A DNA stretch of 64,000 bases from JAHRAW01 sp965262585. GTDB lineage: Bacteria; Pseudomonadota; Gammaproteobacteria; Arenicellales; Poriferihabitantaceae. Below, one piece after another: positions 36,615 through 45,390 of the stretch. A model generated the notes under the pieces. The model ran no database searches. It was not told the origin of the DNA and was given only the letters and a program-made list of their open reading frames with translations. The stretch covers positions 682,001 through 746,000 of the forward strand of contig OZ253546.1 of the NCBI GenBank assembly GCA_965262585.1, given 5' to 3'. A program made the position numbers and the translations under genes. How positions within the stretch are numbered: the stretch's first letter is position 1; each line of letters starts with the position of its first letter.

Positions 36615-38377
36615 ATCCCGGCTCCGTCAATTTTTCGCTTAAATTCTTTCGTCCATTTCTCATTTAACTGCGCACTCTGATTATGCCAATCGGTCACCGT
36701 ATTTTCAATTTCTTGGCGCGTGTCTTCCGCTTGCGAAATACTTTGTTGCTGGCTGGCAAGAAATTCGTCAACACCGTGATTGTCGATGAAATGTTCATCC
36801 GCCGCACAAAGCGAGGAGTCTTGCCTAAAATAGGCGGGCGCCGGGTTGACCGTTACATTGCGATGCTCCGTGTTGCTGGCGCGATAATCTCTGATGCCAT
36901 TGCGATATGCCGAGTGCAATTTCTTCACAAATGCCGGGGCAAGGATGGCTTGAATATTTTCCAGCACATCTTTCTTTTCTTGTATTTTTCTTACCGCTTG
37001 GCTTGCGGCTTTTCTGGCGCCACTCGCTTCGTTGTTGGCATGGTCTAACGCATTTTTGATGCATGCATTGTTTTTGTTAAACATAGATAGCCATTCGCCT
37101 TTGGCTTGTCTAAGTCGTTCACCAACCCGGCGATAGCCACGGAAACGTTCATGCCACAACAAAAATTTCCAATAAAACAACCCGAACGCGAGCATATTAA
37201 TGAGGAAAAGAGTTAGATTACCCAAATCGGTTAGAACTGATCCATAACCGGTTAACATAGTATTGAGAGCACTAAAAAATTCGCCGCCGGCAACTTGCGT
37301 CTCGACCGCGCGAAATTCCAGCAACAAGCCAAAACTGAGAATTAATAACCCAAAACACGCAATATATACAACGCTAGCCAGCGCACGAATTAATGCTTTA
37401 TGCGGAAGACGCATAAACCGAAAAAGCCAGGCTGACGCAACAGACAGCACAAAAATAACCACTACTGCATACAAGGCATTTACAAATGCACGGTCACCAA
37501 TTTGATCTTTCAATAAATAGTAACTGACGCCAAATTCAATAAGCGCGAAAAGCACACCAAATATAATCAATTGCTTCCCTGAAGTTGGCTTGTCCCACTC
37601 CGGATCATCGCCTGATGGTAGTTCTAATCTGTTGCGAAATTGTGTTTCACTTCGTCCGGCATCATCGACCGCTTTGCGGCGCCTTTCTACTTCCTCTTCC
37701 GGATATTCCTCAGCGTTTTCACGATAATCAGCACTTGCTTTCTTAGCATAGTAATCCTTGGTCAGTTTGGTTTTAATATCCGACAGGGTTCGCAACGCTT
37801 CGCCAAGTTCATCTTTTAAGCGTGTCGCGGTATTCAATACAAACGATTTTCCTAGGGTTTCGTATTGCTGTCGTGCGTCGACTTCAAACCCTTCTGGTTC
37901 AGTAGCGTGTCGCCTGGGAATGGCACCGCCAGAGTCCTGGGCATCTTGCACGCCCTTTTCACTTGGATTGCCAAGGTTGCCTTGCACTTCAGCGATTTCA
38001 GATTTTAACGCTTTCTCTATCTTTTCCCGTTCAGTGGCTGGGTCTTCGCTCGCCTTTGAGACTGGCGCGGGAGACGGCATCCGTATCCGCTTTATCACAC
38101 CTGCAATCATAAGCACAATACCGGTCAGCAAAATGAGTAGCGCAAGCCACCAATATTCGCCGAGAATGCTAACGCTATCGCCTTGCCGAAATAAGCCTCC
38201 ACCGACAGGAACAGACCAAGTTATGCTATCATTCTGGTAGTTGAGAAACAGCGCGACTGTTGCCGCAACCAGAAATAACCCACCCAAGGAAAGCATCGCT
38301 TTCCAGTTCAGGTATCGATACGAAGCCACAATAATGAGCGTTGCCGCAATGACGGCCAAAATTATTTGTAAAAGCAT
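36611..38377 (-). CDS. Unknown polytopic membrane protein with coiled coils
   Basis: This 588-residue protein is not recognised. About seven membrane segments are visible: three in residues 1-95, then four in roughly 270-410. A charged, coiled-coil-prone region (about 105-260, ATEREKIEKALKSEIAEVQ and onward) lies between them. A long helical C-terminal domain is rich in Gln, Glu and Lys (about 425-588). The ATG at 38377 has GAGG about five bases upstream; a TTG four codons earlier is also open. It is coupled to the MIDAS-like protein gene. Codon and base use are closer to the island genes than to core genes. Confidence 0.7.
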   Translation of the reverse strand: MLLQIILAVIAATLIIVASYRYLNWKAMLSLGGLFLVAATVALFLNYQNDSITWSVPVGGGLFRQGDSVSILGEYWWLALLILLTGIVLMIAGVIKRIRMPSPAPVSKASEDPATEREKIEKALKSEIAEVQGNLGNPSEKGVQDAQDSGGAIPRRHATEPEGFEVDARQQYETLGKSFVLNTATRLKDELGEALRTLSDIKTKLTKDYYAKKASADYRENAEEYPEEEVERRRKAVDDAGRSETQFRNRLELPSGDDPEWDKPTSGKQLIIFGVLFALIEFGVSYYLLKDQIGDRAFVNALYAVVVIFVLSVASAWLFRFMRLPHKALIRALASVVYIACFGLLILSFGLLLEFRAVETQVAGGEFFSALNTMLTGYGSVLTDLGNLTLFLINMLAFGLFYWKFLLWHERFRGYRRVGERLRQAKGEWLSMFNKNNACIKNALDHANNEASGARKAASQAVRKIQEKKDVLENIQAILAPAFVKKLHSAYRNGIRDYRASNTEHRNVTVNPAPAYFRQDSSLCAADEHFIDNHGVDEFLASQQQSISQAEDTRQEIENTVTDWHNQSAQLNEKWTKEFKRKIDGAGI

Positions 38378-38791
38378 GAGTTGCCTCAATAGTTAGAACG
38401 GTTATATAAATGAATCGGCCTTGGATTGCCCCTTGCCGCAATGCGGTTAATCTACTATATTTTCGCCCCGCCTCGCAATAGTAATTGGTATAGACCAGCA
38501 AAAATATTTCTCTTTTCGCGTTTTTTCGGGCTTTTTTTTGATGAATTCAGTGCATCTATGTGCCCAAATTTTTCGGTTATACCGGCGAGGTTAGGGTCAA
38601 ACAGGCAAACCCACACCGGTACCACAACAAACTAATGACGGCACTCCACACGGTTAAAGTGGCAAAGCCATACGAATGGATGTAATCTCCGAAGGATAAC
38701 TGGTGCGAGGAACACATGATAGCAACACCAATTGACACTTGAAAACGATTTATGTCAAAATGGCGTCAATCCACTACCAAGCACTCTAACA
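38378..38791. promoter_or_regulatory. Divergent intergenic region with an inverted repeat before panA
   Basis: This 414-base AT-rich stretch separates the membrane cassette from the Panacea pair and has no convincing gene. TTGACA at 38732-38737 and TGTCAA at 38753-38758 form a perfect six-base inverted repeat. The first arm also looks like a -35 box. It ends 33 bases before the panA start and may be the pair's autoregulatory site. Confidence 0.4.
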
Positions 38792-39361
38792 ATGTTTGAC
38801 GAAAAAGCAGCCGCACATATGGCGGTTTATCTGTTACGGAAAAACGGTGGGCGAATGTCGCATCTTAAACTGATGAAGTTGATGTATTTCTCGGAACGGA
38901 TTTCTTTGGAAAAGTATGCGAACACAATCACCGGTGACTGTTTTGTTTCCATGCCGCACGGCCCGGTTCTCTCCACAACCCTGGATCACATAAACGGGTA
39001 TATTAAGTCACAACCGGGTGGCTGGGATGATCTTATTTCCGCCCGTGCCAACCATGAAGTGTCCGTAAAAGATAATGTTTTAGAAAGCGGCGGCGCGCTT
39101 GGTCATATCAGCAAATCGGATGAGGATGCGATAAATCAAGTATGGGAAAAATTTGGCGGCATGACGCGGTTCCAAATCAAAGACCACACGCACGAACATT
39201 GTTCGGAATGGGAAGACCCGCACGGATCTTCTCTTCCCATCCCCATTGAGCGCGTACTCTGCGCTGTCGGCTATACTGAAAAACAAGCGGAAAGCATAGC
39301 GAAACGCCTTCAAGAAGAGGAGGGCATCGGTGAATTCTTTGCGCAGCAATGCGCCGGTTAA
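38792..39361 (+). CDS. panA: Panacea-domain antitoxin (SocA/DUF4065 family)
   Basis: This 189-residue protein has the Panacea pattern AAHMAVYLLRKNGGRMSHLKLMKLMYFSERISLEKYANTITGDCFVSMPHGPVLSTT. In known PanAT pairs this domain neutralises varied toxins. The ATG at 38792 is chosen because the domain starts right after it; an upstream ATG at 38732 lies in the inverted repeat. It overlaps the next gene by 32 bases. Confidence 0.85.
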   Translation: MFDEKAAAHMAVYLLRKNGGRMSHLKLMKLMYFSERISLEKYANTITGDCFVSMPHGPVLSTTLDHINGYIKSQPGGWDDLISARANHEVSVKDNVLESGGALGHISKSDEDAINQVWEKFGGMTRFQIKDHTHEHCSEWEDPHGSSLPIPIERVLCAVGYTEKQAESIAKRLQEEEGIGEFFAQQCAG

Positions 39362-39770
39362 TTCGCGCAAACAAGACACGTTTTTAATTCCATCACCACC
39401 CTCAAGCGGCATCGAGAAAAAGCATTTACATATAGCGATTACGAATACTGTTAGTTCGGAAGATCTCATACCGAGTATATTGTTGGTTAGCATTTCGTCC
39501 ATTCGCCAGGGCGAGTCCGGTTATGACAAAACCTGTATTTTGCAACCTGGCGACCACCCTTTTATCACGCATGCCAGTTATGTTGTTTATCGGCGAGCCA
39601 TCATTGTGGAACTGCGAGACCTTGAAAGAAATCTCAACAATGGACTCATCGAACCCAAAGAACGAGCCGGAGCGGATGTTGTTGAGCGGATAGTCATGGG
39701 GGTTGAAAAATCCCTGTTCACAAAAAACCACATAATTGATTTTCTTCGCTATGCGACCGGATCAATCTAA
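39330..39770 (+). CDS. Putative toxin partner of the Panacea antitoxin
   Basis: This 146-residue protein starts at a GTG with an AGGAGG-like site (GAGGAGGGCATCGGTG) inside the end of panA. Features are HLHIAITNTV, LLVSISSIRQG, and YDKTCILQPGDHPFITHASYVVYRRAIIV. The last is similar in style to small PemK/MazF-like barrel proteins found beside Panacea genes. A toxin role follows from position and size; the biochemical activity is inferred. Confidence 0.7.
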   Translation: MNSLRSNAPVNSRKQDTFLIPSPPSSGIEKKHLHIAITNTVSSEDLIPSILLVSISSIRQGESGYDKTCILQPGDHPFITHASYVVYRRAIIVELRDLERNLNNGLIEPKERAGADVVERIVMGVEKSLFTKNHIIDFLRYATGSI

Positions 39771-39835
39771 AAAATAACAGGGTGATATAAGTATTTTTCA
39801 ACGGCACAACTTGCCGCCCTTGCTCTATCGCCCGC

Positions 39836-40768
39836 TCACTCCAACGCCGCAATGATTCGGTGGTGGTAATCTTCGCCGGTGAAGTGGCATAGTTCTTGTA
39901 GGCCGGTGGGGCTGGTTACGTTTACTTCGATGAGTTTGTTGCCGATGATGTCTATGCCGGTGAGCAATAGGCCTTGTGCGAGGAGGCCGGGTTTGATTGC
40001 CGCGCATATCTCTAAATCTTGTGGGCTGAGTTCGGCGGGGCGGGCGACGCCGCCGGCGTCTAAGTTGTTGAGTTCACCGTCGGCGGCGTGGAGGCGCAGG
40101 ATGGCGCCGAGGGGTTCGCCGTTCAATAGCAGGATGCGTTTGTCGCCTTCGCGTGCCGCCGGTAGGTATTCCTGCACCACAACCCAGTGCCGTCCGCCGT
40201 GGGTGGCGACATCAAGCGCGTCATCGAGCGCGGCATCGCTGTCATCGTTGGCGTTATAAAAAATGATGCCCTTGCCGCCGAAACCATCTACCGGTTTTAT
40301 CACCACTCGACCAACCGCTTCGGAGAATTTTTTGATGCGTCCGCTATCGTTACTCACCAAAGTTTGCGGGGTAAATTCGGGATAATGCAGTGCCGCGAGT
40401 TTCTCGTTCCAGTTGCGGATGCCGCTTGGTCGATTCACTACGCGGGTGGTGGCGGGAAGGTGGTCGAGCAGCAGCGTGGTGTAGAAGTATCTACGGTCAA
40501 ACGGCGGGTCGGTGCGAATCCACACCACATCCATTTCGCCGAACTCGCATTCAATTGGTTCGAGCGGCTTGAACGGATGATCGTGGTCGTCGCTGACTTC
40601 GAGCCAAGTCACTCGAGCGCGCGCTTGATCGTGTTGCAGCCACAGCGAACGCTGGTCGAGATAACACACGCGATGCCCACGCTGGGCGGCGGCGAGCATT
40701 AGAAAATAGGTGGTGTCTTTCCACGGCTTGACCTTTTCCAAAGGGTCCATGATAAAAGCGTGCTTCAT
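39836..40768 (-). CDS. gshB: Glutathione synthetase
   Basis: This 310-residue ATP-grasp ligase joins gamma-glutamylcysteine and glycine. It begins MKHAFIMDPLEKVKPWKDTTYFLM, the GshB N-terminus. VIKPVDGFGGKGIIFY and IDIIGNKLIEVNVTSPTGLQEL carry the ATP and metal ligands. The start at 40768 is fixed by a four-base overlap with the prpE stop. gshA is not in the window. Confidence 0.95.
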   Translation of the reverse strand: MKHAFIMDPLEKVKPWKDTTYFLMLAAAQRGHRVCYLDQRSLWLQHDQARARVTWLEVSDDHDHPFKPLEPIECEFGEMDVVWIRTDPPFDRRYFYTTLLLDHLPATTRVVNRPSGIRNWNEKLAALHYPEFTPQTLVSNDSGRIKKFSEAVGRVVIKPVDGFGGKGIIFYNANDDSDAALDDALDVATHGGRHWVVVQEYLPAAREGDKRILLLNGEPLGAILRLHAADGELNNLDAGGVARPAELSPQDLEICAAIKPGLLAQGLLLTGIDIIGNKLIEVNVTSPTGLQELCHFTGEDYHHRIIAALE

Positions 40769-42669
40769 CCTTTGGCATAACCCAGGGCTTGCAACGACTC
40801 GGTTATTTCGTCGAGGATTACCGGGTCGTCGATGGTGGCTGGCATTTTCCATTCGGCGTTGTCGGCGATTTTTTTCATGGTGCCGCGCAGGATTTTACCG
40901 GAGCGGGTCTTGGGCAAACGCTCGACCACGGCGGCCAGTTTGAACGCCGCCACCGGCCCGATTTTCTCGCGCACCAGTTGCACCGCCTCGGCGACGATTT
41001 CGGATTCATCCCGATTTACCCCGGCGTTCAACACCAGACAACCCAATGGGAGTTCGCCCTTGAGGGCGTCGTTTACTCCCATCACCGCGCATTCCGCCAC
41101 GTCCGGGTGGGAGGCCAGCACTTCTTCGATGGCGCCGGTGGACAAGCGGTGGCCGGCTACGTTGATTACATCGTCGGTTCGGGACATGACAAACACATAA
41201 CCATCTTCGTCGATATAACCGGCGTCGCCGCTTTCGTAATAGTTGGGATAATTATTCAGATAAGAATCGAAGTATCGTTGACGCGCATTCCACAGAGTCG
41301 GAAAAGTGCCCGGCGGCAGTGGAAGTTCGGCCACCAGCGCACCGATGCCGCCGCTTTTCACCACACGACCGGATTCGTCCAATGCCTTCAGCCGCCAGCC
41401 TGGTACCGGCTTGGTGGGGGAGCCGTCCTTGATTGGCAGCGGCTCGATGCCGAGGCAGTTGGAGCAGATTGCCCAGCCGGTTTCGGTCTGCCACCAGTGG
41501 TCGATGACCGGTACGCCGAGTTTGTCCTTGGCCCAGTTGAGGGTGTCCGGGTCGGTGCGTTCGCCGGCGAGGAACAATGATTCGAGGCAGTTGATGTCGT
41601 ATTTTTTTAAGTATTCGCCGCTCGGGTCTTCTTTTTTGATGGCGCGAAAAGCGGTCGGGGCGGTGAATAACACTTTGACTTTGTGTTCGGAAATCACCCG
41701 CCAAAACACTCCGGGATCCGGCGTGCCCACCGGTTTGCCTTCGAAAACGATGGTGGTGTTGCCGTTGAACAGCGGCGCATAGACGATGTAGGAATGCCCG
41801 ACCACCCAGCCGACATCGGAGGCCGCCCAATACACATCTCCCGGCTCGACGTTGTAGATATTTTTCATGGTCCACTTGAGGGAGACGATGCCGCCGCCGG
41901 TGTCTCGAACCACGCCTTTGGGCGCGCCGGTGGTGCCGGAGGTGTATAGGATATACAGCGGGTCGGTGGCCGCCACGGGTACGCATTCGGCATCAACGGC
42001 GGCTTCTTCCGCCTCCCGCCAATCGAAGTCACGGCCCGCAATCAGGGTGGCTTGCGCTTGTGGCCGCTGCAAGATGATGCATGCGCTGATTTTGTGTGTA
42101 GCCAGTTCGATGGCCTTGTCCAGCAGCGGCTTGTAGGCGATTACCCGCCCCGGCTCGATGCCGCAGGAGGCGGCGACGATTGCTTTGGGGGTGGAGTCGT
42201 CGATGCGCACCGCCAGTTCATTGGGCGCAAACCCGCCGAACACTACCGAATGAATGGCGCCGATTCGCGCACAAGCGAGCATGCCGATGAGCGCTTCGGG
42301 AACCATCGACATATAGATGATGACGCGGTCGCCCTTTTCGACGCCGTGCTTGCGCAATACACCGGCAAAGCGTGCGGTGCGCGCCTTGAGATCGTCGTAG
42401 GTCAGGACTTGTCGGCTGTCGGTGATCGGGCTGTCGTGGATGATTGCGGCTTGCGCGCCACGGCCCTGCTCGACATGCAAGTCGACGGCGTTATAACAAA
42501 CATTGGTTTCGCCGCCGCTGAACCAGCGGTAAAACGGCGCATCGGAATCGTCCAACACCTTGTCCCATTTTTTATACCAGTGCACCGCTTCGGCGGCCTC
42601 CGCCCAAAAGCCTTCGGGGTCGTCGATGGAGCGTTGATAGGTCTTGTCAAATGTGTTGTTCATTGGCAT
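40765..42669 (-). CDS. prpE: Propionyl-CoA synthetase (PrpE-like acyl-CoA ligase)
   Basis: This 634-residue adenylate-forming enzyme activates propionate or acetate. Motifs are LYTSGTTGAPKGVVRDTGG (P-loop), WWQTETGWAI and SRTDDVINVAGHRLSTGAIEE. PKTRSGKILRGTMKKI carries the catalytic and acetylatable lysine. The N-terminal FWAEAAEAVHWYKKWDKVLDD fits PrpE better than Acs. An ATG two codons downstream (42663) could also be used. It overlaps gshB by four bases, an odd pairing. No methylcitrate genes are nearby. Confidence 0.9.
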   Translation of the reverse strand: MPMNNTFDKTYQRSIDDPEGFWAEAAEAVHWYKKWDKVLDDSDAPFYRWFSGGETNVCYNAVDLHVEQGRGAQAAIIHDSPITDSRQVLTYDDLKARTARFAGVLRKHGVEKGDRVIIYMSMVPEALIGMLACARIGAIHSVVFGGFAPNELAVRIDDSTPKAIVAASCGIEPGRVIAYKPLLDKAIELATHKISACIILQRPQAQATLIAGRDFDWREAEEAAVDAECVPVAATDPLYILYTSGTTGAPKGVVRDTGGGIVSLKWTMKNIYNVEPGDVYWAASDVGWVVGHSYIVYAPLFNGNTTIVFEGKPVGTPDPGVFWRVISEHKVKVLFTAPTAFRAIKKEDPSGEYLKKYDINCLESLFLAGERTDPDTLNWAKDKLGVPVIDHWWQTETGWAICSNCLGIEPLPIKDGSPTKPVPGWRLKALDESGRVVKSGGIGALVAELPLPPGTFPTLWNARQRYFDSYLNNYPNYYESGDAGYIDEDGYVFVMSRTDDVINVAGHRLSTGAIEEVLASHPDVAECAVMGVNDALKGELPLGCLVLNAGVNRDESEIVAEAVQLVREKIGPVAAFKLAAVVERLPKTRSGKILRGTMKKIADNAEWKMPATIDDPVILDEITESLQALGYAKG

Positions 42670-42756
42670 TATTGATGGGCATTATTGGTTGCTTCTCGAA
42701 TTTCACCTGAATGGCGCGCCCGCAATCCTGCGAGCCATGCGTCGATTCCAAGCGGG

Positions 42757-42806
42757 TAATACTGCAGGTCTAAATACTGCATGTCTAATACTGCAGGTCT
42801 AATACT
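42757..42806. repeat. Short tandem repeat upstream of enoyl-CoA hydratase
   Basis: Three units of TAATACTGCAGGTC (the second 15 bases with two changes) and a partial fourth run from 42757 to 42806. They lie between the divergent prpE and enoyl-CoA hydratase genes. Each contains a PstI-like CTGCAG palindrome or a near match. They could be regulator sites for fatty-acid genes. Confidence 0.55.
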
Positions 42807-42837
42807 ACGGCAAATCAAACCATTTTGGGTATCGCTC

Positions 42838-43614
42838 ATGACATACACGCACATAATCGCTGAAATTCGCGGCAAAGTGGGGCTTATCACCCTCAACCGC
42901 CCCAAAGCATTGAACGCCCTTTGCTCGGAAATGATGATCGAACTGGGACAGGCACTGGCGGAATTTGAGCGCGACGACTCGCTCGGCGCAATCGTGATTA
43001 CCGGCAATGAAAAAGCCTTCGCCGCCGGTGCCGACATCACCGAGATGAAAGAAAAAACCTACATGGAAGCATACAAACAGAACTTCATCACCGAAAACTG
43101 GGAAGAAGTTACGAGTTGCCGCAAGCCGGTGATTGCCGCGGTGGCCGGCTACGCCCTCGGTGGCGGTTGCGAACTGGCGATGATGTGCGACTTCATCATC
43201 GCCGCCGACAGCGCAAAATTTGGGCAACCGGAAATCAACCTCGGCATCATTCCCGGCGCCGGTGGCACGCAACGGATGATTCGCGCAGTAGGCAAATCCA
43301 AGGCCATGGAATTGTGCCTGTCGGGGCGCATGATGGACGCCGAAGAAGCCGAACGCGCCGGGTTGGTGGCGCGGGTGGTGGGCGCGCAACAACTGATGGA
43401 AGAAAGCATGAAAACCGCCGAAACCATCGCTGCCAAATCGCTACCGGCATTGATGATGTGCAAAGAATCCATCAACCGCGCCCACGAAACCGGACTCTCC
43501 GAAGGGCTGTTATTCGAACGCCGACAATTTCACTCGCTATTCGCCAGCGAAGATCAAAAAGAAGGCATGGCGGCTTTTATGGAAAAACGCAAACCGCAGT
43601 GGAAGCATCGATAA
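42838..43614 (+). CDS. Enoyl-CoA hydratase
   Basis: This 258-residue crotonase-fold protein has the oxyanion and CoA-site blocks AFAAGADITEM and AVAGYALGGGCELAMMCDFIIAADSAKFGQPEINLGIIPGAGGTQRM. Glutamates in the usual catalytic places (PEINLGIIPGAGG) support hydratase activity. The ATG at 42838 is preferred over one at 42781, which would read through the repeat units. It is probably the short-chain hydratase of fatty or organic acid oxidation. Confidence 0.93.
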   Translation: MTYTHIIAEIRGKVGLITLNRPKALNALCSEMMIELGQALAEFERDDSLGAIVITGNEKAFAAGADITEMKEKTYMEAYKQNFITENWEEVTSCRKPVIAAVAGYALGGGCELAMMCDFIIAADSAKFGQPEINLGIIPGAGGTQRMIRAVGKSKAMELCLSGRMMDAEEAERAGLVARVVGAQQLMEESMKTAETIAAKSLPALMMCKESINRAHETGLSEGLLFERRQFHSLFASEDQKEGMAAFMEKRKPQWKHR

Positions 43615-43651
43615 GGTTTCTTATAACCTATTGCGATACGGAGAAAATCCC

Positions 43652-43975
43652 ATGCATAATGTAGTAAAAATAGTCGTAATTTTCGCGCTCATTGGCTCGG
43701 CTGGATGCGTAACTTCTCGAGAAATCTATACGAGTAGCGGTGAAATTGGTCATAGCATTAATTGTAGTGGCGAGGCATTAACTTGGGGCGCATGTTTTGA
43801 GGAAGCCGGGGACTTATGCGGTAACGAAGGCTACACGGTTCTCGAACAAGTTGGTGATCAGGGGGCTTATGTTTCTGGCGGAAGTCAAGCCACCGCCTAC
43901 AGCAGTTCGTCAGCAATTTATGGTGGCACCATACATACCCGTAGCCTGATAGTTAAATGCGGGTCTTCCCCGTAA
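43652..43975 (+). CDS. Small lipoprotein of unknown function
   Basis: This 107-residue protein begins MHNVVKIVVIFALIGSAGC. That is a signal peptide with a lipobox (GSAGC), so the mature protein should be membrane-attached via Cys19. The rest is Ser/Gly/Tyr-rich with several cysteines. Its style, with GYTVLEQ and RSLIVKC near the end, recalls small envelope lipoproteins. The ATG at 43652 follows a GGAG site. Function unknown. Confidence 0.75.
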   Translation: MHNVVKIVVIFALIGSAGCVTSREIYTSSGEIGHSINCSGEALTWGACFEEAGDLCGNEGYTVLEQVGDQGAYVSGGSQATAYSSSSAIYGGTIHTRSLIVKCGSSP

Positions 43976-44070
43976 CGAAGACATAGCCGGGCTTTGTGTC
44001 AGCAATATTGTTGTAAAGGCAATCAAAAAAAGCGATACAACATCACCTCGCACATAAGCGGAGCAAACCG

Positions 44071-45288
44071 ATGAACCGCAAAAAAATCTTTTGGCAAAGC
44101 GCGTTAGTCGTCATCATCGCCGGCTGCGCGATTTCCACCGTTGGCTTCGGCATTCGTTCGGTGTTTGGGTTGTTCCTCGAGCCGATGACTGTCGCGCGCG
44201 GTTGGTCGCGGGAAACTTTTGCGTTGGCGATGGCGCTGCAGAATCTCTTGTGGGGCGTTGCCCTGCCGTTCGCCGGGGCGATGGCCGACCGCGTTGGCCC
44301 GGTGCGTGTGATTGTGCTCGGGGCGTTGATCTACTGCGTCGGGGTATGGGGGATGAGCGTTTCCGAAAGCACGCTGGCGTTGCACTTGACCGGCGGCATC
44401 CTGACCGGCACCGGCATCGCCTTCGCCTCGTTTTCAATCGCGCTGGCGGCGATGGCGCGCGTGGTCGGCGCCGACAAACGATCATTGGTGCTTGGGCTTG
44501 GCACCGCAGCCGGCTCGTTTGGCCAAGTTTTATTCTCGCCAATCAGTCAAGGTTTCATCGCCGCTTACGGCTGGAACACTACGCTGCTGATTCTCGCCGC
44601 AACCACACTGGTAATGATTCCACTCGCGTTGTTGATGCCCGGCGACCCATCCGCTTCGAGCGGCGCACACAGCGAGCAAAGCCTATACGAAGCACTCGGA
44701 GAAGCGTTCACCCACCGAGGATTTGTGTTGCTCTCGAGCGGTTTTTTCGTATGCGGTTTCCATGTCGCTTTCATCACCGTGCATTTCCCCGCCTATGCGC
44801 GTGACCTCGGACTCGACCCGGCGGTCGGCGCGTATTCAATCGCGTTGATCGGGTTAATGAATATCTTCGGTTCGTTTATGTCGGGCATAGTCGGGCAGCG
44901 TTGGAGCAAAAAATTCAGCCTCAGTTTTATCTATTTCGCCAGAGCGATTTGTATTTTCCTGCTGTTGAGCGCGCCGAAAACCGAATTTAACCTCTACCTG
45001 TTCGCCGCCGCCATGGGAATTTTATGGTTATCGACCGTGCCGCTGACCACCGGAATAGTCGCGCAAGTATTCGGAGTTCGCTACATGGCAACCTTGTTCG
45101 GCATCGTCTTCTTCAGCCATCAGGTCGGCAGTTTCCTCGGCGTGTGGCTCGGCGGACGGCTGTATGACCAGACCGGTTCCTACGATACCATGTGGTGGGC
45201 CGGCATCATCGCTGGCATCGTGGCCGCCGTCATTCATCTGCCCATCAACGAAAAACCAGTGCCACGGCTGGCGGTGAAAACCACCTAG
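44071..45288 (+). CDS. Major facilitator superfamily transporter (OFA/monocarboxylate-like)
   Basis: This 405-residue protein has twelve hydrophobic segments. It has GFGIRSVFGLFLEPMTVARGWSRETFALAMALQNLLWGVALPFAGAMADRVGPVRVIVLG, the helix 1-3 pattern of OFA/MCT-type carriers. GADKRSLVLGLGTAAGSFGQV lies in the second quarter. The transported compound is unknown; organic anions are likely. It stands alone. Confidence 0.85.
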   Translation: MNRKKIFWQSALVVIIAGCAISTVGFGIRSVFGLFLEPMTVARGWSRETFALAMALQNLLWGVALPFAGAMADRVGPVRVIVLGALIYCVGVWGMSVSESTLALHLTGGILTGTGIAFASFSIALAAMARVVGADKRSLVLGLGTAAGSFGQVLFSPISQGFIAAYGWNTTLLILAATTLVMIPLALLMPGDPSASSGAHSEQSLYEALGEAFTHRGFVLLSSGFFVCGFHVAFITVHFPAYARDLGLDPAVGAYSIALIGLMNIFGSFMSGIVGQRWSKKFSLSFIYFARAICIFLLLSAPKTEFNLYLFAAAMGILWLSTVPLTTGIVAQVFGVRYMATLFGIVFFSHQVGSFLGVWLGGRLYDQTGSYDTMWWAGIIAGIVAAVIHLPINEKPVPRLAVKTT

Positions 45289-45328
45289 CGGATGCCTTGA
45301 TTCAGCCTTTTCGAGGGCGTGAAATTGT

Positions 45329-45390
45329 GAGTAAAATCGGGTTAATACGACTTTACTCATGAGTAAAATCGAGTTAGTATGATTTTACTC
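45329..45390. promoter_or_regulatory. Two tandem long palindromes immediately before the DUF4143 ATPase start
   Basis: Each 30-base unit is GAGTAAAATC, ten bases of spacer, then GATTTTACTC (first unit with one mismatch, GACTTTACTC). They lie at 45329-45358 and 45361-45390, 32 bases apart. The second ends exactly before the ATG at 45391. Occupancy or RNA folding would block translation or transcription of the gene. No separate regulator gene adjoins. Confidence 0.65.

Noticed and set aside
38229..38635. Short open frames before the membrane cassette and panA
   Set aside because: Overlap other genes or lie in AT-rich leader, with no good ribosome site or conserved pattern.
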